NCBI RefSeq assembly: GCF_008367235.1
Contig: NZ_VTZS01000003.1
Location: 784,907-848,906 of the forward strand
Direction of reading: 5' to 3'
DNA from: Pareuzebyella sediminis
Lineage (GTDB): Bacteria > Bacteroidota > Bacteroidia > Flavobacteriales > Flavobacteriaceae
Length of the DNA stretch: 64,000 bases
Under the pieces are notes generated by a model. That model worked only from the letters and a program-made list of their open reading frames with translations. It searched no databases and was not told the DNA's origin. The translations under genes were made by a program, and so were the position numbers. Position 1 is the stretch's first letter. The number at the start of each line of letters is the position of its first letter. Below are positions 19,608-28,548 of this stretch, piece by piece.

Positions 19608-20429
19608 ATGCAACATGTAATCAATTATTTTCAGTCGATCGATCCGGTATTAGCAGCATTTTATGCTACATTATTTACCTGGCTTCTGACTGCTTTGGGT
19701 GCCGGCTTGGTATTTTTCTTTAAAGGGATGAACCGTGCGGTTCTAGATGGTATGTTGGGTTTTACCGGTGGCGTAATGGTGGCAGCAAGTTTTTGGAGTC
19801 TCTTGGCACCCGGTATCGAAATGAGTCCTGGTGAAGGGTTTGTCAAAGTGATTCCGGCTGCTGTCGGATTTCTTTTGGGTGCGGCCTTTATTTTTGGCTT
19901 GGACAAAATACTACCCCATTTACATATTAATTTTAAGGAAAGTGAGGCAGAAGGCGTCAAGACCCCGTGGCGGCGCACTACACTGCTAACTCTGGCCATT
20001 ACCCTGCATAACATTCCTGAGGGTTTGGCGGTAGGGGTTTTGTTCGGTGGCGTAGCGGCAGGTTTCGAGGGGGCCAGTATCGGGGGAGCCGTGGCTTTGG
20101 CCCTGGGAATAGGCCTACAGAACTTTCCGGAAGGGTTTGCTGTGGCCATGCCATTGCGACGCCATGGGCTGAGCCGTACCAAGTGCTTTATGTACGGTCA
20201 GGCATCGGCCATTGTTGAACCGATTGCAGGGGTTTTAGGAGCATGGGCCGTGCTGACCTTTCAACCCATTCTACCTTATGCACTTTCCTTTGCCGCTGGA
20301 GCCATGATTTTCGTGGTCGTGGAAGAAGTAATCCCTGAAACCCAGCAAGACAAGTACACAGATATCGCAACCATGGGTTTTATAGCAGGCTTTATTGTAA
20401 TGATGACCTTGGATGTCGGTCTGGGCTAA
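19608..20429 (+). CDS. ZIP-family divalent metal transporter
   Basis: Inner-membrane metal importer of 273 residues with about eight TM helices. The two signature helices carry the binuclear metal-site motifs HNIPEGLAVGV (about residue 137) and QNFPEGFAVAM (about residue 170), with a further conserved VVEEVIPE near residue 236. It belongs to the ZupT/GufA-like branch. The gene starts 2 bp after the DtxR-type regulator stop and must be co-transcribed, so metal repletion probably shuts it down. Confidence 0.93.
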   Translation: MQHVINYFQSIDPVLAAFYATLFTWLLTALGAGLVFFFKGMNRAVLDGMLGFTGGVMVAASFWSLLAPGIEMSPGEGFVKVIPAAVGFLLGAAFIFGLDKILPHLHINFKESEAEGVKTPWRRTTLLTLAITLHNIPEGLAVGVLFGGVAAGFEGASIGGAVALALGIGLQNFPEGFAVAMPLRRHGLSRTKCFMYGQASAIVEPIAGVLGAWAVLTFQPILPYALSFAAGAMIFVVVEEVIPETQQDKYTDIATMGFIAGFIVMMTLDVGLG

Positions 20430-20556
20430 AGACGTTATAACTTGGACACGGTAATTACACTAGCCGAATATTAATACGGTAAAGGCCCTCTAGTACACCT
20501 ATTCGAAGGCAGTCGCTTCGTTGCAAATAGTGTTCTTCCTGTTGTACGTACTTTGG

Positions 20557-21684
20557 TTATTCTCCGATTAAATTGAACGCTCCTTTCGTTAAGAATTGAG
20601 CCGACGATGAGGGAAGGTCAGCACTATTTTCAAGTGCTGTAAATTCCTCTGATGAAAGGCCTGTCTCCACTTTGAGTTGTTTGAAATATAGCGTATTGTT
20701 TTCTTCTTTCTGAAGTAAAAGGGCGTATGGGGTATCATCGATGGTCACCAAGGCCTCAGAAGGAAGCGCCTTTTTTTGAACCGTATCAACCACAATTTCT
20801 GCGTTGACGAACATTCCGGTCAGAAAATGATTATCCGATTCATCTTTTAGGTGGCCATGTACCTTGATGGTGCGCTTTTCGTCAATGGACGCCCCGATTA
20901 AATGTACTTCGGCCTCGAAAGTTGTTTTGGAAGCCTCTGGTATTTGGAACCTTATGTCTTGCCCTTTTTTGATAGTCATAATATCTCTTTCAAAAACAGA
21001 TAGCTCTAAGTGAATATGATCATTGTCGATAATTTCCAAAATTGGGGAGGCTGGCGACACATAGGCCCCTTTTGTAACGTTAATTTGGGTAATACTGCCG
21101 CTTATCGGGGCATAAATGCTAGAGGTGCTTGAAATGTTTCCCTTTTCGACTTCAGCGGTGGAAATATTGATCATTTCCAACTGTTTTTTCAGCCCATTAT
21201 AACGCGCATTCGTAGTTTTATAGTCGCTCTCTGACTTTAAGAAACTTTTTTGGGAGGTAATATTTTCTTCGCGCAAGGTCTTTTGGCGTTCATATTCCGA
21301 TTCTAAATAGGCCAATTGTTGCTTCGCCTCCAAGTAGTCTTGCTGTAAGGTCACGAATTCCGGGTTTTCAAGTGTTACCAATAATTGTCCTTTTTTTACA
21401 ATATCACCCACTAATAGTGGAGTTCTTCGTATATAACCTCCCATGGTGGCACTTACCACTGCTTTGTTTTCTGGGGGCACATCGATCATTCCATTGGTTT
21501 CAACGGTCACAGGAAAGGTTCGTTCTTGTATTTTTCCCAAAGTCATCTCCCCGTTTTCGAATTGATCACGCGTGACGGTGATGAAATCATCTGAGGTTTC
21601 CGGACTACTTTCCGTGGTTTTTTCAGATGTGTTGCCACAGGAAGCAAATAGAACTAAGGACAGGATATATATTACTTTTTTCAT
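20557..21684 (-). CDS. RND efflux periplasmic adaptor (CusB/CzcB-like)
   Basis: Membrane-fusion protein of 375 residues. The lipobox (LVLFASCGN, Cys about residue 16) anchors it in the periplasm. It has a barrel-sandwich/lipoyl-like hybrid domain (VSATMGGYIRRTPLLVGDIVKKGQLLVTLENPE; IYAPISGSITQINVTKGAYV) around a coiled-coil hairpin (about residues 115-190) and a beta-barrel domain. It bridges the inner-membrane pump and the outer-membrane channel encoded just upstream (53-bp gap). Heavy-metal specificity is inferred from the partner. Confidence 0.92.
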   Translation of the reverse strand: MKKVIYILSLVLFASCGNTSEKTTESSPETSDDFITVTRDQFENGEMTLGKIQERTFPVTVETNGMIDVPPENKAVVSATMGGYIRRTPLLVGDIVKKGQLLVTLENPEFVTLQQDYLEAKQQLAYLESEYERQKTLREENITSQKSFLKSESDYKTTNARYNGLKKQLEMINISTAEVEKGNISSTSSIYAPISGSITQINVTKGAYVSPASPILEIIDNDHIHLELSVFERDIMTIKKGQDIRFQIPEASKTTFEAEVHLIGASIDEKRTIKVHGHLKDESDNHFLTGMFVNAEIVVDTVQKKALPSEALVTIDDTPYALLLQKEENNTLYFKQLKVETGLSSEEFTALENSADLPSSSAQFLTKGAFNLIGE

Positions 21685-21737
21685 GATGTATGTTTTTATA
21701 TTGAGTGCAGCACACAGATTGAAATCATCTGATTAGT

Positions 21738-24700
21738 CTACAGCGTTAAATAATTGAGTTGAATAACGGTCTGATTGTATTGATTGAGGCTATTTAAAAA
21801 CTCGAGTTGGATCTCATATGCATTTTCCAAACTCTGGATGTATTGGAAAAAATCGATTTCGCCATTTTTGAAGGAAACGGTAGCGGTTTTCAGAATTTCA
21901 TCGGATAGGGTAGCACCCTCCTCTTTATAATAGGACAGTGCCTCATCATGTTTCCTGTATTCATTCAAAAGCAGGGACGCTCTTGATTTCAAACGTTTTT
22001 CATAGTCTTTGGCTTGTTCCACAGCCCTTTGTTCAGCAATTTTCGAAGCTTTTATACGAGATGCATTGCCCCCGAAGAGCAGCGGAATTTTTAAGCCCAC
22101 TTGATACCCATAGAGATGACCATCAAGGGCACTGTTTGTTCCTTGAAAATAGTTTAGGCTTATATCTGGAAGCAATCGCTGGGTTTCGAGCCGTTGTTCT
22201 GCACTGGCCAGACCAATCATTGTATCATAATATTCGAGTTCTGGAGTGTCATAGGCCCTTAAGGGTACCATCTGAATTTGTTCCAAGGGAGTTTCCTCGA
22301 TTACAATAGTATCGGCTCCCTGTACAAGGGCGAGAACTTCGGTATACGCTATACTCACATCTTTTTGGGCGCTTTTAAGGGCCATTTGCAAACGTCTTTG
22401 CTTCGAGGAGGCCGTAATCTTTTCAAGATAATTGGTTTCCCCCAGTTCGAAACGTCGCCGTGCCATGTGGGCAAAATCTTTGTAAAGGCTATCGAGATGT
22501 TGATAAATAGCTTCTTTTTTTCTCTGATATAAATAATTATAATAGGCCGATGTAAGCTCACGCTTCAATCCTTTTTCATGAATGGTGTATCTTTTTTCCG
22601 CCAAAGCCAGATTCGCTTTTTGAACCATGCTTCTTGAGAAATATACCGTTGGGAATAAAAAGTCTTGCTGTAAGCCCAATACGTTCAGCGGAAGATTGCC
22701 GAGTGAAAGGTTGTTTTGATCGTAATGATAGTACACCTGCGTTTTATCAAAATCGAAGGCATTTCCTAAGAGGGCGTCCGATTTTTGGCGATCAAGGGCC
22801 ACTGATTTTAGTCCGGCATTATTTTCAATAGCCATTTTAATCAGGTCTTGCAAGTTTAGTTTCTTCTCTTGCGCATGGCCTGTCAATGGAAGTATCAGGC
22901 CTAGAAATAACAATAAGATGTTCTTTTTCATTTTCAGTTTAGGTTTCCAGTTGCCTTTCTTTAATCGTTCAAACAGGGAGTATAAAACGGGCAATACCAA
23001 TAGGGTCAAGAGCGTTGAGCTGATCAGGCCTCCTATGACCACAGTAGCCAACGGTCGTTGAACTTCCGCCCCGGCATTGGTGGAAACGGCCATCGGTAGA
23101 AACCCTAAAGCTGCTGCTGAGGCCGTCAAGAGTACGGCCCGCAAGCGGTCTTTAGTGCCTTGTTTGATAAGTGCTTCGATATTTTCAAATTTTTTCTCGC
23201 CTAATTCCTTGAAATGTTCAATCAATACGATACCATTGAGTACCGCAATACCGAAAAGCGCTATAAATCCCACCCCGGCAGAAATACTGAAAGGCATACC
23301 GCGAATCCATAAGAGCACAACCCCTCCTACCGCGGCTAGCGGAATGGCCGAATAAATCAATAGCGCTTCCTTAACCGATTTAAAGGCGAAATAGAGGAGT
23401 ATAAAAATGAGTAATAGTGCAATCGGTACGGCAACAAGTAATCTGGCCTTGGCGCTTTGCAGATTTTCGAACTGACCCCCATATGTTATGTTGTACCCGA
23501 CAGGTAATTCTATATTCTCATCCACAAGTTTTTGAACATCATCGACTACTGATTGTAAATCTCGGTTGCGTACGTTAATACCTACTACGATTCTTCTTCG
23601 CGTATCATCACGGGCAATTTTTGCGGCCCCTTTCTGATAACTAATCTCTGCGAGTTCACTTAATGGAATCTTGCCGCCGGTAGGAACATCGACGTACAGG
23701 TTTTTAAGATTGTCGATGTCTTTTCTGTTTTGGGCATTAAGGCGCACCACCAAGTCGAATCTTTTTTCGCCCTCGAAAATACTTCCCACGGTGCGACCGG
23801 AAAATCCCATGGAGACCATATCGTTGAGGTCTTGAATGTTAAGCCCGTATCGAGCAACTTTTGAGCGGTCATATTTGACGCTCATTTGGGGTAGACCTAC
23901 AATTTTTTCTACCGAAATGTCAGCGGCCCCTTCCACATTTTCGATCAGGGCTTTGATTTCATTACCTTTCTTACTTAAGATATCGAGATTTTCACCAAAA
24001 ATCTTTACGGCAATATCCGCACGAACCCCGGTGATAAGTTCGTTAAATCGCATTTCTATGGGTTGGGTAAATTCGACTTCTATTCCCGGGATGATGGCTA
24101 AGGCTTCTTTAAATTGGTTGGCGAGCTCATCTTTACTGTCCGCCGAGACCCACTCACTTTTCGGTTTCAAGATGATGATAACATCGCTTTCCTCCATTGA
24201 CATGGGGTCGGTAGGTACTTCTGCTGCCCCGATACGGGTTACTACCTGTTTGACCTCCGGAAAATTGTCGAGAAGAATACGCTCTATTTTTGTGGTGGTC
24301 TCTATTGTTCTGCCCAAAGAAGTCCCAGTTTTTAACACGGGTTGAATGACGAAATCCCCCTCGTCCAACGTTGGCACGAATTCACCGCCCATACGTATAA
24401 AAAGCATTATCGTAAACACGAGCAATAAAGCGGCCAGGCCCAAGACTAGTTTTTTGGTTCGCAGGGCCCAGCCTATTATCGGTTCGTACTTTCGATTTAG
24501 CCAATTAACCAATCGGATAGATATGCTAGGTTTTTTTGCGATTTGTCTTTGTTTTTCCGGCTTTAAGAATAAGGAGGCCGCCACTGGAACATAGGTGAAA
24601 CAAAACACCATGGCGCCAATAAGGGCAAAACTGAATGTCAGGGCCATGGGTTTGAACATTTTGCCCTCCACACCGCTTAACGAGAGAATAGGGATAAAGA

Positions 24701-26087
24701 CAATAAGAATAATCAATTGGCCAAAAATGGCCGAATTCATCATTTTGGAAGCACTATTTACGGTAATGGCATCTTTCTCGGCTTGGAGTTGGCTTTTCGG
24801 GAGTGCAGCCAGTTCCTGGCTTTTTGCCGTAATCTGAAAAGCGATAAATTCGACAATAATAACGGCCCCGTCTATGATAATGCCAAAATCGATGGCGCCA
24901 AGGCTCATTAAGTTGGCATCCACTCCAAAAATATACATTAAAGAGAGGGCAAAGAGCAGACATAGGGGGATAACCGATGCAACTACCAAGCCCGAACGGA
25001 GATTACCCAAGAGCAGTACGACCACAAAAATGACGATCAAACAACCCAATATCAGGTTTTCCGTAATGGTAAAGGTCGTCTTGGCTATGAGCTCGCTGCG
25101 GTCTAAGACCGGGTTAATATAGACGCCCTTGGGCAAAGATTTTGAAATCTGGGCAACCCTTTCCTTAACGGCGTCGATGACTTGTTTAGAGTTGGCATCC
25201 TTGAGCATCATTACTTGGCCAAGTACTTTCTCGCCCTCACCATTTCCGGTAATGGCTCCAAAACGGGTGGCGCTCCCATAGCCTACTTCGGCGACATCCT
25301 TAATATAAACGGGGATGCCATTTTTGAGGGTTACTACGATGTTCTGTATATCTTCAATGTTTTTTACCAGCCCCTCGCCACGGATAAAATAGGCTTGGTT
25401 CACTTTTTCGATGTAACCTCCCCCGGCCACATTATTGTTCTTTTCCAAGGCCGAAAATACGTCATGGGCCGTAATGTTCATGGCATTCAGTTTCCCTGTA
25501 TTTATGGCGACTTCATATTGTTTTAAGTATCCGCCCCATGTGTTTACTTCAACGACCCCAGGGATGCCTGAAAGTTGTCTTCTGACTATCCAATCTTGAA
25601 TAGTACGAAGTTCGGTGACATCATATTGATTTTTGTAGGCGGGTTCAACGTCCAGTATGTACTGATATATTTCACCTAGCCCGGTGGTAATGGGTCCCAT
25701 TTCCGGAGCTCCAAAACCATCTGGTATTTTTTGGGAAGCACTTTTGATTTTTTCTGCGATCAGTTGTCGTGGTAGGTAGGTGCCCAGGTCGTCTTCAAAT
25801 ACGATGGTGACCACAGACAATCCGAACTTGGTAACCGAACGAATTTCTTTCACGCCCGGGAGGTTGGACATTTCTAGCTCCACGGGATAAGTGATAAATT
25901 GTTCCATATCCTGTGTAGATAGGTTGCGTGAGGTGGTAATAACCTGAACTTGGTTGTTGGTTACATCAGGTACTGCACCTATGGGTATTTGGGTCAGGGC
26001 ATAGATGCCAAAACCTACAATGAATAATGTAAAAAGAATCACAATAAACTTATTGCGAATACTAAATTTTATAATTGAATTGAGCAT
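21738..26087 (-). CDS. CzcA/CusA-type heavy-metal RND pump fused to a TolC-like protein
   Basis: Fusion of 1,449 residues. Residues 1 to about 1040 are a complete HME-RND proton antiporter with twelve TM helices. The TM4 motif DFGIIIDGAVIIVEF (about 400-414) resembles the Co/Zn/Cd type (CzcA) more than the Cu type. From Met1053 (ATG at 22931) a new hydrophobic segment (KKNILLLFLGLILPLTGHAQ) looks like a full signal peptide and introduces a roughly 397-residue outer-membrane efflux protein with long coiled coils. Such RND-TolC fusions are common in Flavobacteriia. With the adaptor downstream this gives a full tripartite efflux system. The retained internal signal peptide is notable. Confidence 0.93.
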   Translation of the reverse strand: MLNSIIKFSIRNKFIVILFTLFIVGFGIYALTQIPIGAVPDVTNNQVQVITTSRNLSTQDMEQFITYPVELEMSNLPGVKEIRSVTKFGLSVVTIVFEDDLGTYLPRQLIAEKIKSASQKIPDGFGAPEMGPITTGLGEIYQYILDVEPAYKNQYDVTELRTIQDWIVRRQLSGIPGVVEVNTWGGYLKQYEVAINTGKLNAMNITAHDVFSALEKNNNVAGGGYIEKVNQAYFIRGEGLVKNIEDIQNIVVTLKNGIPVYIKDVAEVGYGSATRFGAITGNGEGEKVLGQVMMLKDANSKQVIDAVKERVAQISKSLPKGVYINPVLDRSELIAKTTFTITENLILGCLIVIFVVVLLLGNLRSGLVVASVIPLCLLFALSLMYIFGVDANLMSLGAIDFGIIIDGAVIIVEFIAFQITAKSQELAALPKSQLQAEKDAITVNSASKMMNSAIFGQLIILIVFIPILSLSGVEGKMFKPMALTFSFALIGAMVFCFTYVPVAASLFLKPEKQRQIAKKPSISIRLVNWLNRKYEPIIGWALRTKKLVLGLAALLLVFTIMLFIRMGGEFVPTLDEGDFVIQPVLKTGTSLGRTIETTTKIERILLDNFPEVKQVVTRIGAAEVPTDPMSMEESDVIIILKPKSEWVSADSKDELANQFKEALAIIPGIEVEFTQPIEMRFNELITGVRADIAVKIFGENLDILSKKGNEIKALIENVEGAADISVEKIVGLPQMSVKYDRSKVARYGLNIQDLNDMVSMGFSGRTVGSIFEGEKRFDLVVRLNAQNRKDIDNLKNLYVDVPTGGKIPLSELAEISYQKGAAKIARDDTRRRIVVGINVRNRDLQSVVDDVQKLVDENIELPVGYNITYGGQFENLQSAKARLLVAVPIALLLIFILLYFAFKSVKEALLIYSAIPLAAVGGVVLLWIRGMPFSISAGVGFIALFGIAVLNGIVLIEHFKELGEKKFENIEALIKQGTKDRLRAVLLTASAAALGFLPMAVSTNAGAEVQRPLATVVIGGLISSTLLTLLVLPVLYSLFERLKKGNWKPKLKMKKNILLLFLGLILPLTGHAQEKKLNLQDLIKMAIENNAGLKSVALDRQKSDALLGNAFDFDKTQVYYHYDQNNLSLGNLPLNVLGLQQDFLFPTVYFSRSMVQKANLALAEKRYTIHEKGLKRELTSAYYNYLYQRKKEAIYQHLDSLYKDFAHMARRRFELGETNYLEKITASSKQRRLQMALKSAQKDVSIAYTEVLALVQGADTIVIEETPLEQIQMVPLRAYDTPELEYYDTMIGLASAEQRLETQRLLPDISLNYFQGTNSALDGHLYGYQVGLKIPLLFGGNASRIKASKIAEQRAVEQAKDYEKRLKSRASLLLNEYRKHDEALSYYKEEGATLSDEILKTATVSFKNGEIDFFQYIQSLENAYEIQLEFLNSLNQYNQTVIQLNYLTL

Positions 26088-26161
26088 AATCCATGATGAA
26101 TAAAAGTGTGCCGAATACGCGTTAAGGGTATTCGGTGTAAATGTTTTAAATAAAATATGGA

Positions 26162-26563
26162 TTATGCGTGGCGGGGGGGCTGGAAGAGTTCACCAAGGGC
26201 CAAGGAGTGATACGACACCAAATAGAAAAAATTGGAATCCCTTTCGGCGATAGGATGAATAGTCAAAGCAGGAGTGTCGACCTGGTCGAGTACCAAGGCA
26301 GAAAGCAAGTTAGTACTATGACAATGGTGTTGAAACGGCAGTCTTTCGTGGTCTTCCCGTTCTTCTTGATGCTTTTGGCTGTGTTCTACTTTCAGTTCAC
26401 CATAGTGCTTTGATATAAAAACAAAGAAATTGTCGCCGTATTCTTCGGCATGGAATTCTGCGTGCTCAAGAAGTTCGTCCAGTACGACCAGATCATCGGC
26501 ATGAATGCCAAAGCTCTGAATCAAAATGAGCAGCGAGGTCGTTATGGATAGAAGTTTTGTCAT
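26162..26563 (-). CDS. His-rich small secreted protein next to metal efflux operon
   Basis: Hypothetical protein of about 133 residues from ATG at 26563 (MTKLLS); the ATG at 26584 would add seven residues before the signal peptide. A signal peptide (LLSITTSLLILIQSFGIHA) is followed by an acidic, His-rich region (LLEHAEFHAEEYGD, EHSQKHQEEREDHE, FQHHCHSTN). Proteins of this kind often precede Czc/Cus operons in Bacteroidota and may bind or sense metal in the periplasm. It lies 74 bp upstream of the RND gene on the same strand. No named family is recognised. Confidence 0.7.
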   Translation of the reverse strand: MTKLLSITTSLLILIQSFGIHADDLVVLDELLEHAEFHAEEYGDNFFVFISKHYGELKVEHSQKHQEEREDHERLPFQHHCHSTNLLSALVLDQVDTPALTIHPIAERDSNFFYLVSYHSLALGELFQPPRHA

Positions 26564-26660
26564 GTACTCATGATAAAGATACAACTTTTATAAATCAAGG
26601 GGAAGTTTCACTAGTGCTAATGATAATTATTACCTTTATTTAAAAACAATCCAAGTCTAA

Positions 26661-28391
26661 ATGAAGAAAAAACTTAGCGAACTAGAAGCGACGGCGATAT
26701 GTGGCAATGATATTAGTTCTTCGTGCCTTTATGTGTCCGCTTTGGCCATTGTCTATGCCGGTCAGTATGCATGGATATCCTTACTAATGGTAGCGGCCGT
26801 GCTATTTTTGTTTCGAAAAATTTATGGGGAAGTGGTGGGTGCATTGCCCCTTAATGGAGGAGCCTATAATGCGCTTTTGAACACAACCAAAAAGTCGACC
26901 GCCTCTATAGCCGCTTCGTTGACCGTATTGTCGTATATGGCCACAGCAGTAATCAGCGCAAGTGAGGCCGTAAAGTACGCCCATAGTATTTTTTCTGCCA
27001 TACCGGTAGTTCCTGTTACTATCGGGGTCTTGCTCATCTTTATGGGGTTGGTAATCTTAGGGATTGGTGAGTCTTCCAAAGTAGCGATTTTTATCTTTTT
27101 GTTCCATTTGTTATCCCTTACCGTACTCTCCAGCTTTTGTATTTACTCGTTCTTCCAACTTGGAAGTGAGGTCTTGCTGACCAATTTTAAGGCTCCTCTT
27201 GACGGTAATGTAGGCATGGCCCTTTTTTTCGGGTTTTCTGCCGCAATGCTCGGAATTAGTGGTTTTGAAAGTTCGGCGAACTATGTGGAAGAACAACGAA
27301 AAGGAGTATTCCCCAAGACGCTGCGCAATATGTGGATCGTTGTAAGTGTTTTTAATCCCCTGATTGCATTTTTGGCCCTTGCAATCATACCTATGGGGTC
27401 AATTGATGGAAATCAAGATGCCCTTCTTTCATTTTTGGGTCAAACCTCAGGCGGTGAATGGCTTTCATTTTGGATAAGTATTGATGCGGCATTGGTCTTG
27501 AGTGGCGCGGTACTTACCTCGTTCGTTGGTGTGGGAGGACTTATGGAACGTATGGCCTTGGACCGAATTTTACCTCGTTTTCTCCTAAAAAAGAATAGTA
27601 AAGGAAGTTCTTATATGATTTATTCGCTGTTTTTTGTGCTATGCGTTTCTGTGCTTATGGTCACCCAGGGCGATCTGGCTAAGTTAGCGGGGGTTTATAC
27701 GATTGCTTTTCTATCCGTTATGGTGCTATTTGGTATAGGGAATCTCCTTCTAAAAATCAATCGAAAAAGACTGCCCCGCCCTGAAAGAGCTTCGTGGGCC
27801 GCGGTTATATTAGCTGTTTGTGCGGTAGTCGCAGCTATAATAGGGAACGTGATACTCAACCCATCTTACTTGGCTATTTTCATAGAGTACCTTATTCCGA
27901 CACTCTTTGTGGTTTTCTTCATGTTGTACAATAAATACCTGCTTCGCACCCTTTTAAAGCTTATTGAATATATTTCCCCTCGGGGTAACAAAATACTTGC
28001 TTATATCAATGGAAAGGCGAAGAGAAAGTTGGTTCAAGTAGTCGGACAGGAGTTTGTGTTTTTCACCAATCATGATAATGTGGAAACTTTAAATCGGGCG
28101 ATGCTTTATATAAAGGCCAACGAACCTACACGCAAATTAAAGATTGTTTCGGTTCTTGACGAGGGTGATATCCTCCCGCCGAAGCTCAAAAGTGATATTG
28201 AAGTATTGGACAGAGCTTATCCAGAGATTCATATCGAGTTTATTGAAGAACCTGGCGAGTTTGGCCCGGAAAAGATAAAGGAACTCTCGAAACGATGGGG
28301 AATACCTGTGAATTTTATGTTTATTGGGTCTCCAGGGGACAAGTTCCCCTACAAAATTCAAGAGTTGGGCGAAGTACGCTTGATTATATAA
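26661..28391 (+). CDS. APC-superfamily permease with C-terminal cytosolic domain
   Basis: Amino acid/polyamine/organocation-type permease of 576 residues. About twelve hydrophobic segments fill residues 20-430 (for example ALPLNGGAYNALLNTT near the first conserved loop and GISGFESSANYVEEQRKGVF in TM6). A hydrophilic C-terminal domain of about 140 residues follows (about 435-576; LVQVVGQEFVFFTNHDNVETLNRAML), which recalls a USP-like or regulatory domain. The substrate is unknown. The gene is divergent from the His-rich protein and the metal efflux operon. Confidence 0.85.
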   Translation: MKKKLSELEATAICGNDISSSCLYVSALAIVYAGQYAWISLLMVAAVLFLFRKIYGEVVGALPLNGGAYNALLNTTKKSTASIAASLTVLSYMATAVISASEAVKYAHSIFSAIPVVPVTIGVLLIFMGLVILGIGESSKVAIFIFLFHLLSLTVLSSFCIYSFFQLGSEVLLTNFKAPLDGNVGMALFFGFSAAMLGISGFESSANYVEEQRKGVFPKTLRNMWIVVSVFNPLIAFLALAIIPMGSIDGNQDALLSFLGQTSGGEWLSFWISIDAALVLSGAVLTSFVGVGGLMERMALDRILPRFLLKKNSKGSSYMIYSLFFVLCVSVLMVTQGDLAKLAGVYTIAFLSVMVLFGIGNLLLKINRKRLPRPERASWAAVILAVCAVVAAIIGNVILNPSYLAIFIEYLIPTLFVVFFMLYNKYLLRTLLKLIEYISPRGNKILAYINGKAKRKLVQVVGQEFVFFTNHDNVETLNRAMLYIKANEPTRKLKIVSVLDEGDILPPKLKSDIEVLDRAYPEIHIEFIEEPGEFGPEKIKELSKRWGIPVNFMFIGSPGDKFPYKIQELGEVRLII

Positions 28392-28548
28392 GTTTATTTT
28401 AAAACGAGGTCTATGTAATCAAGTCTTGATAGAAAAAGGGTTATTTCTAGCGGCAAACCCCGCAGATAACTGTAACACTACGAATACAAACTTCTTGTAC
28501 AAGTAGTATAAGCACCTGATTTTGATTTAGATAACCTAAATTCTGAAT

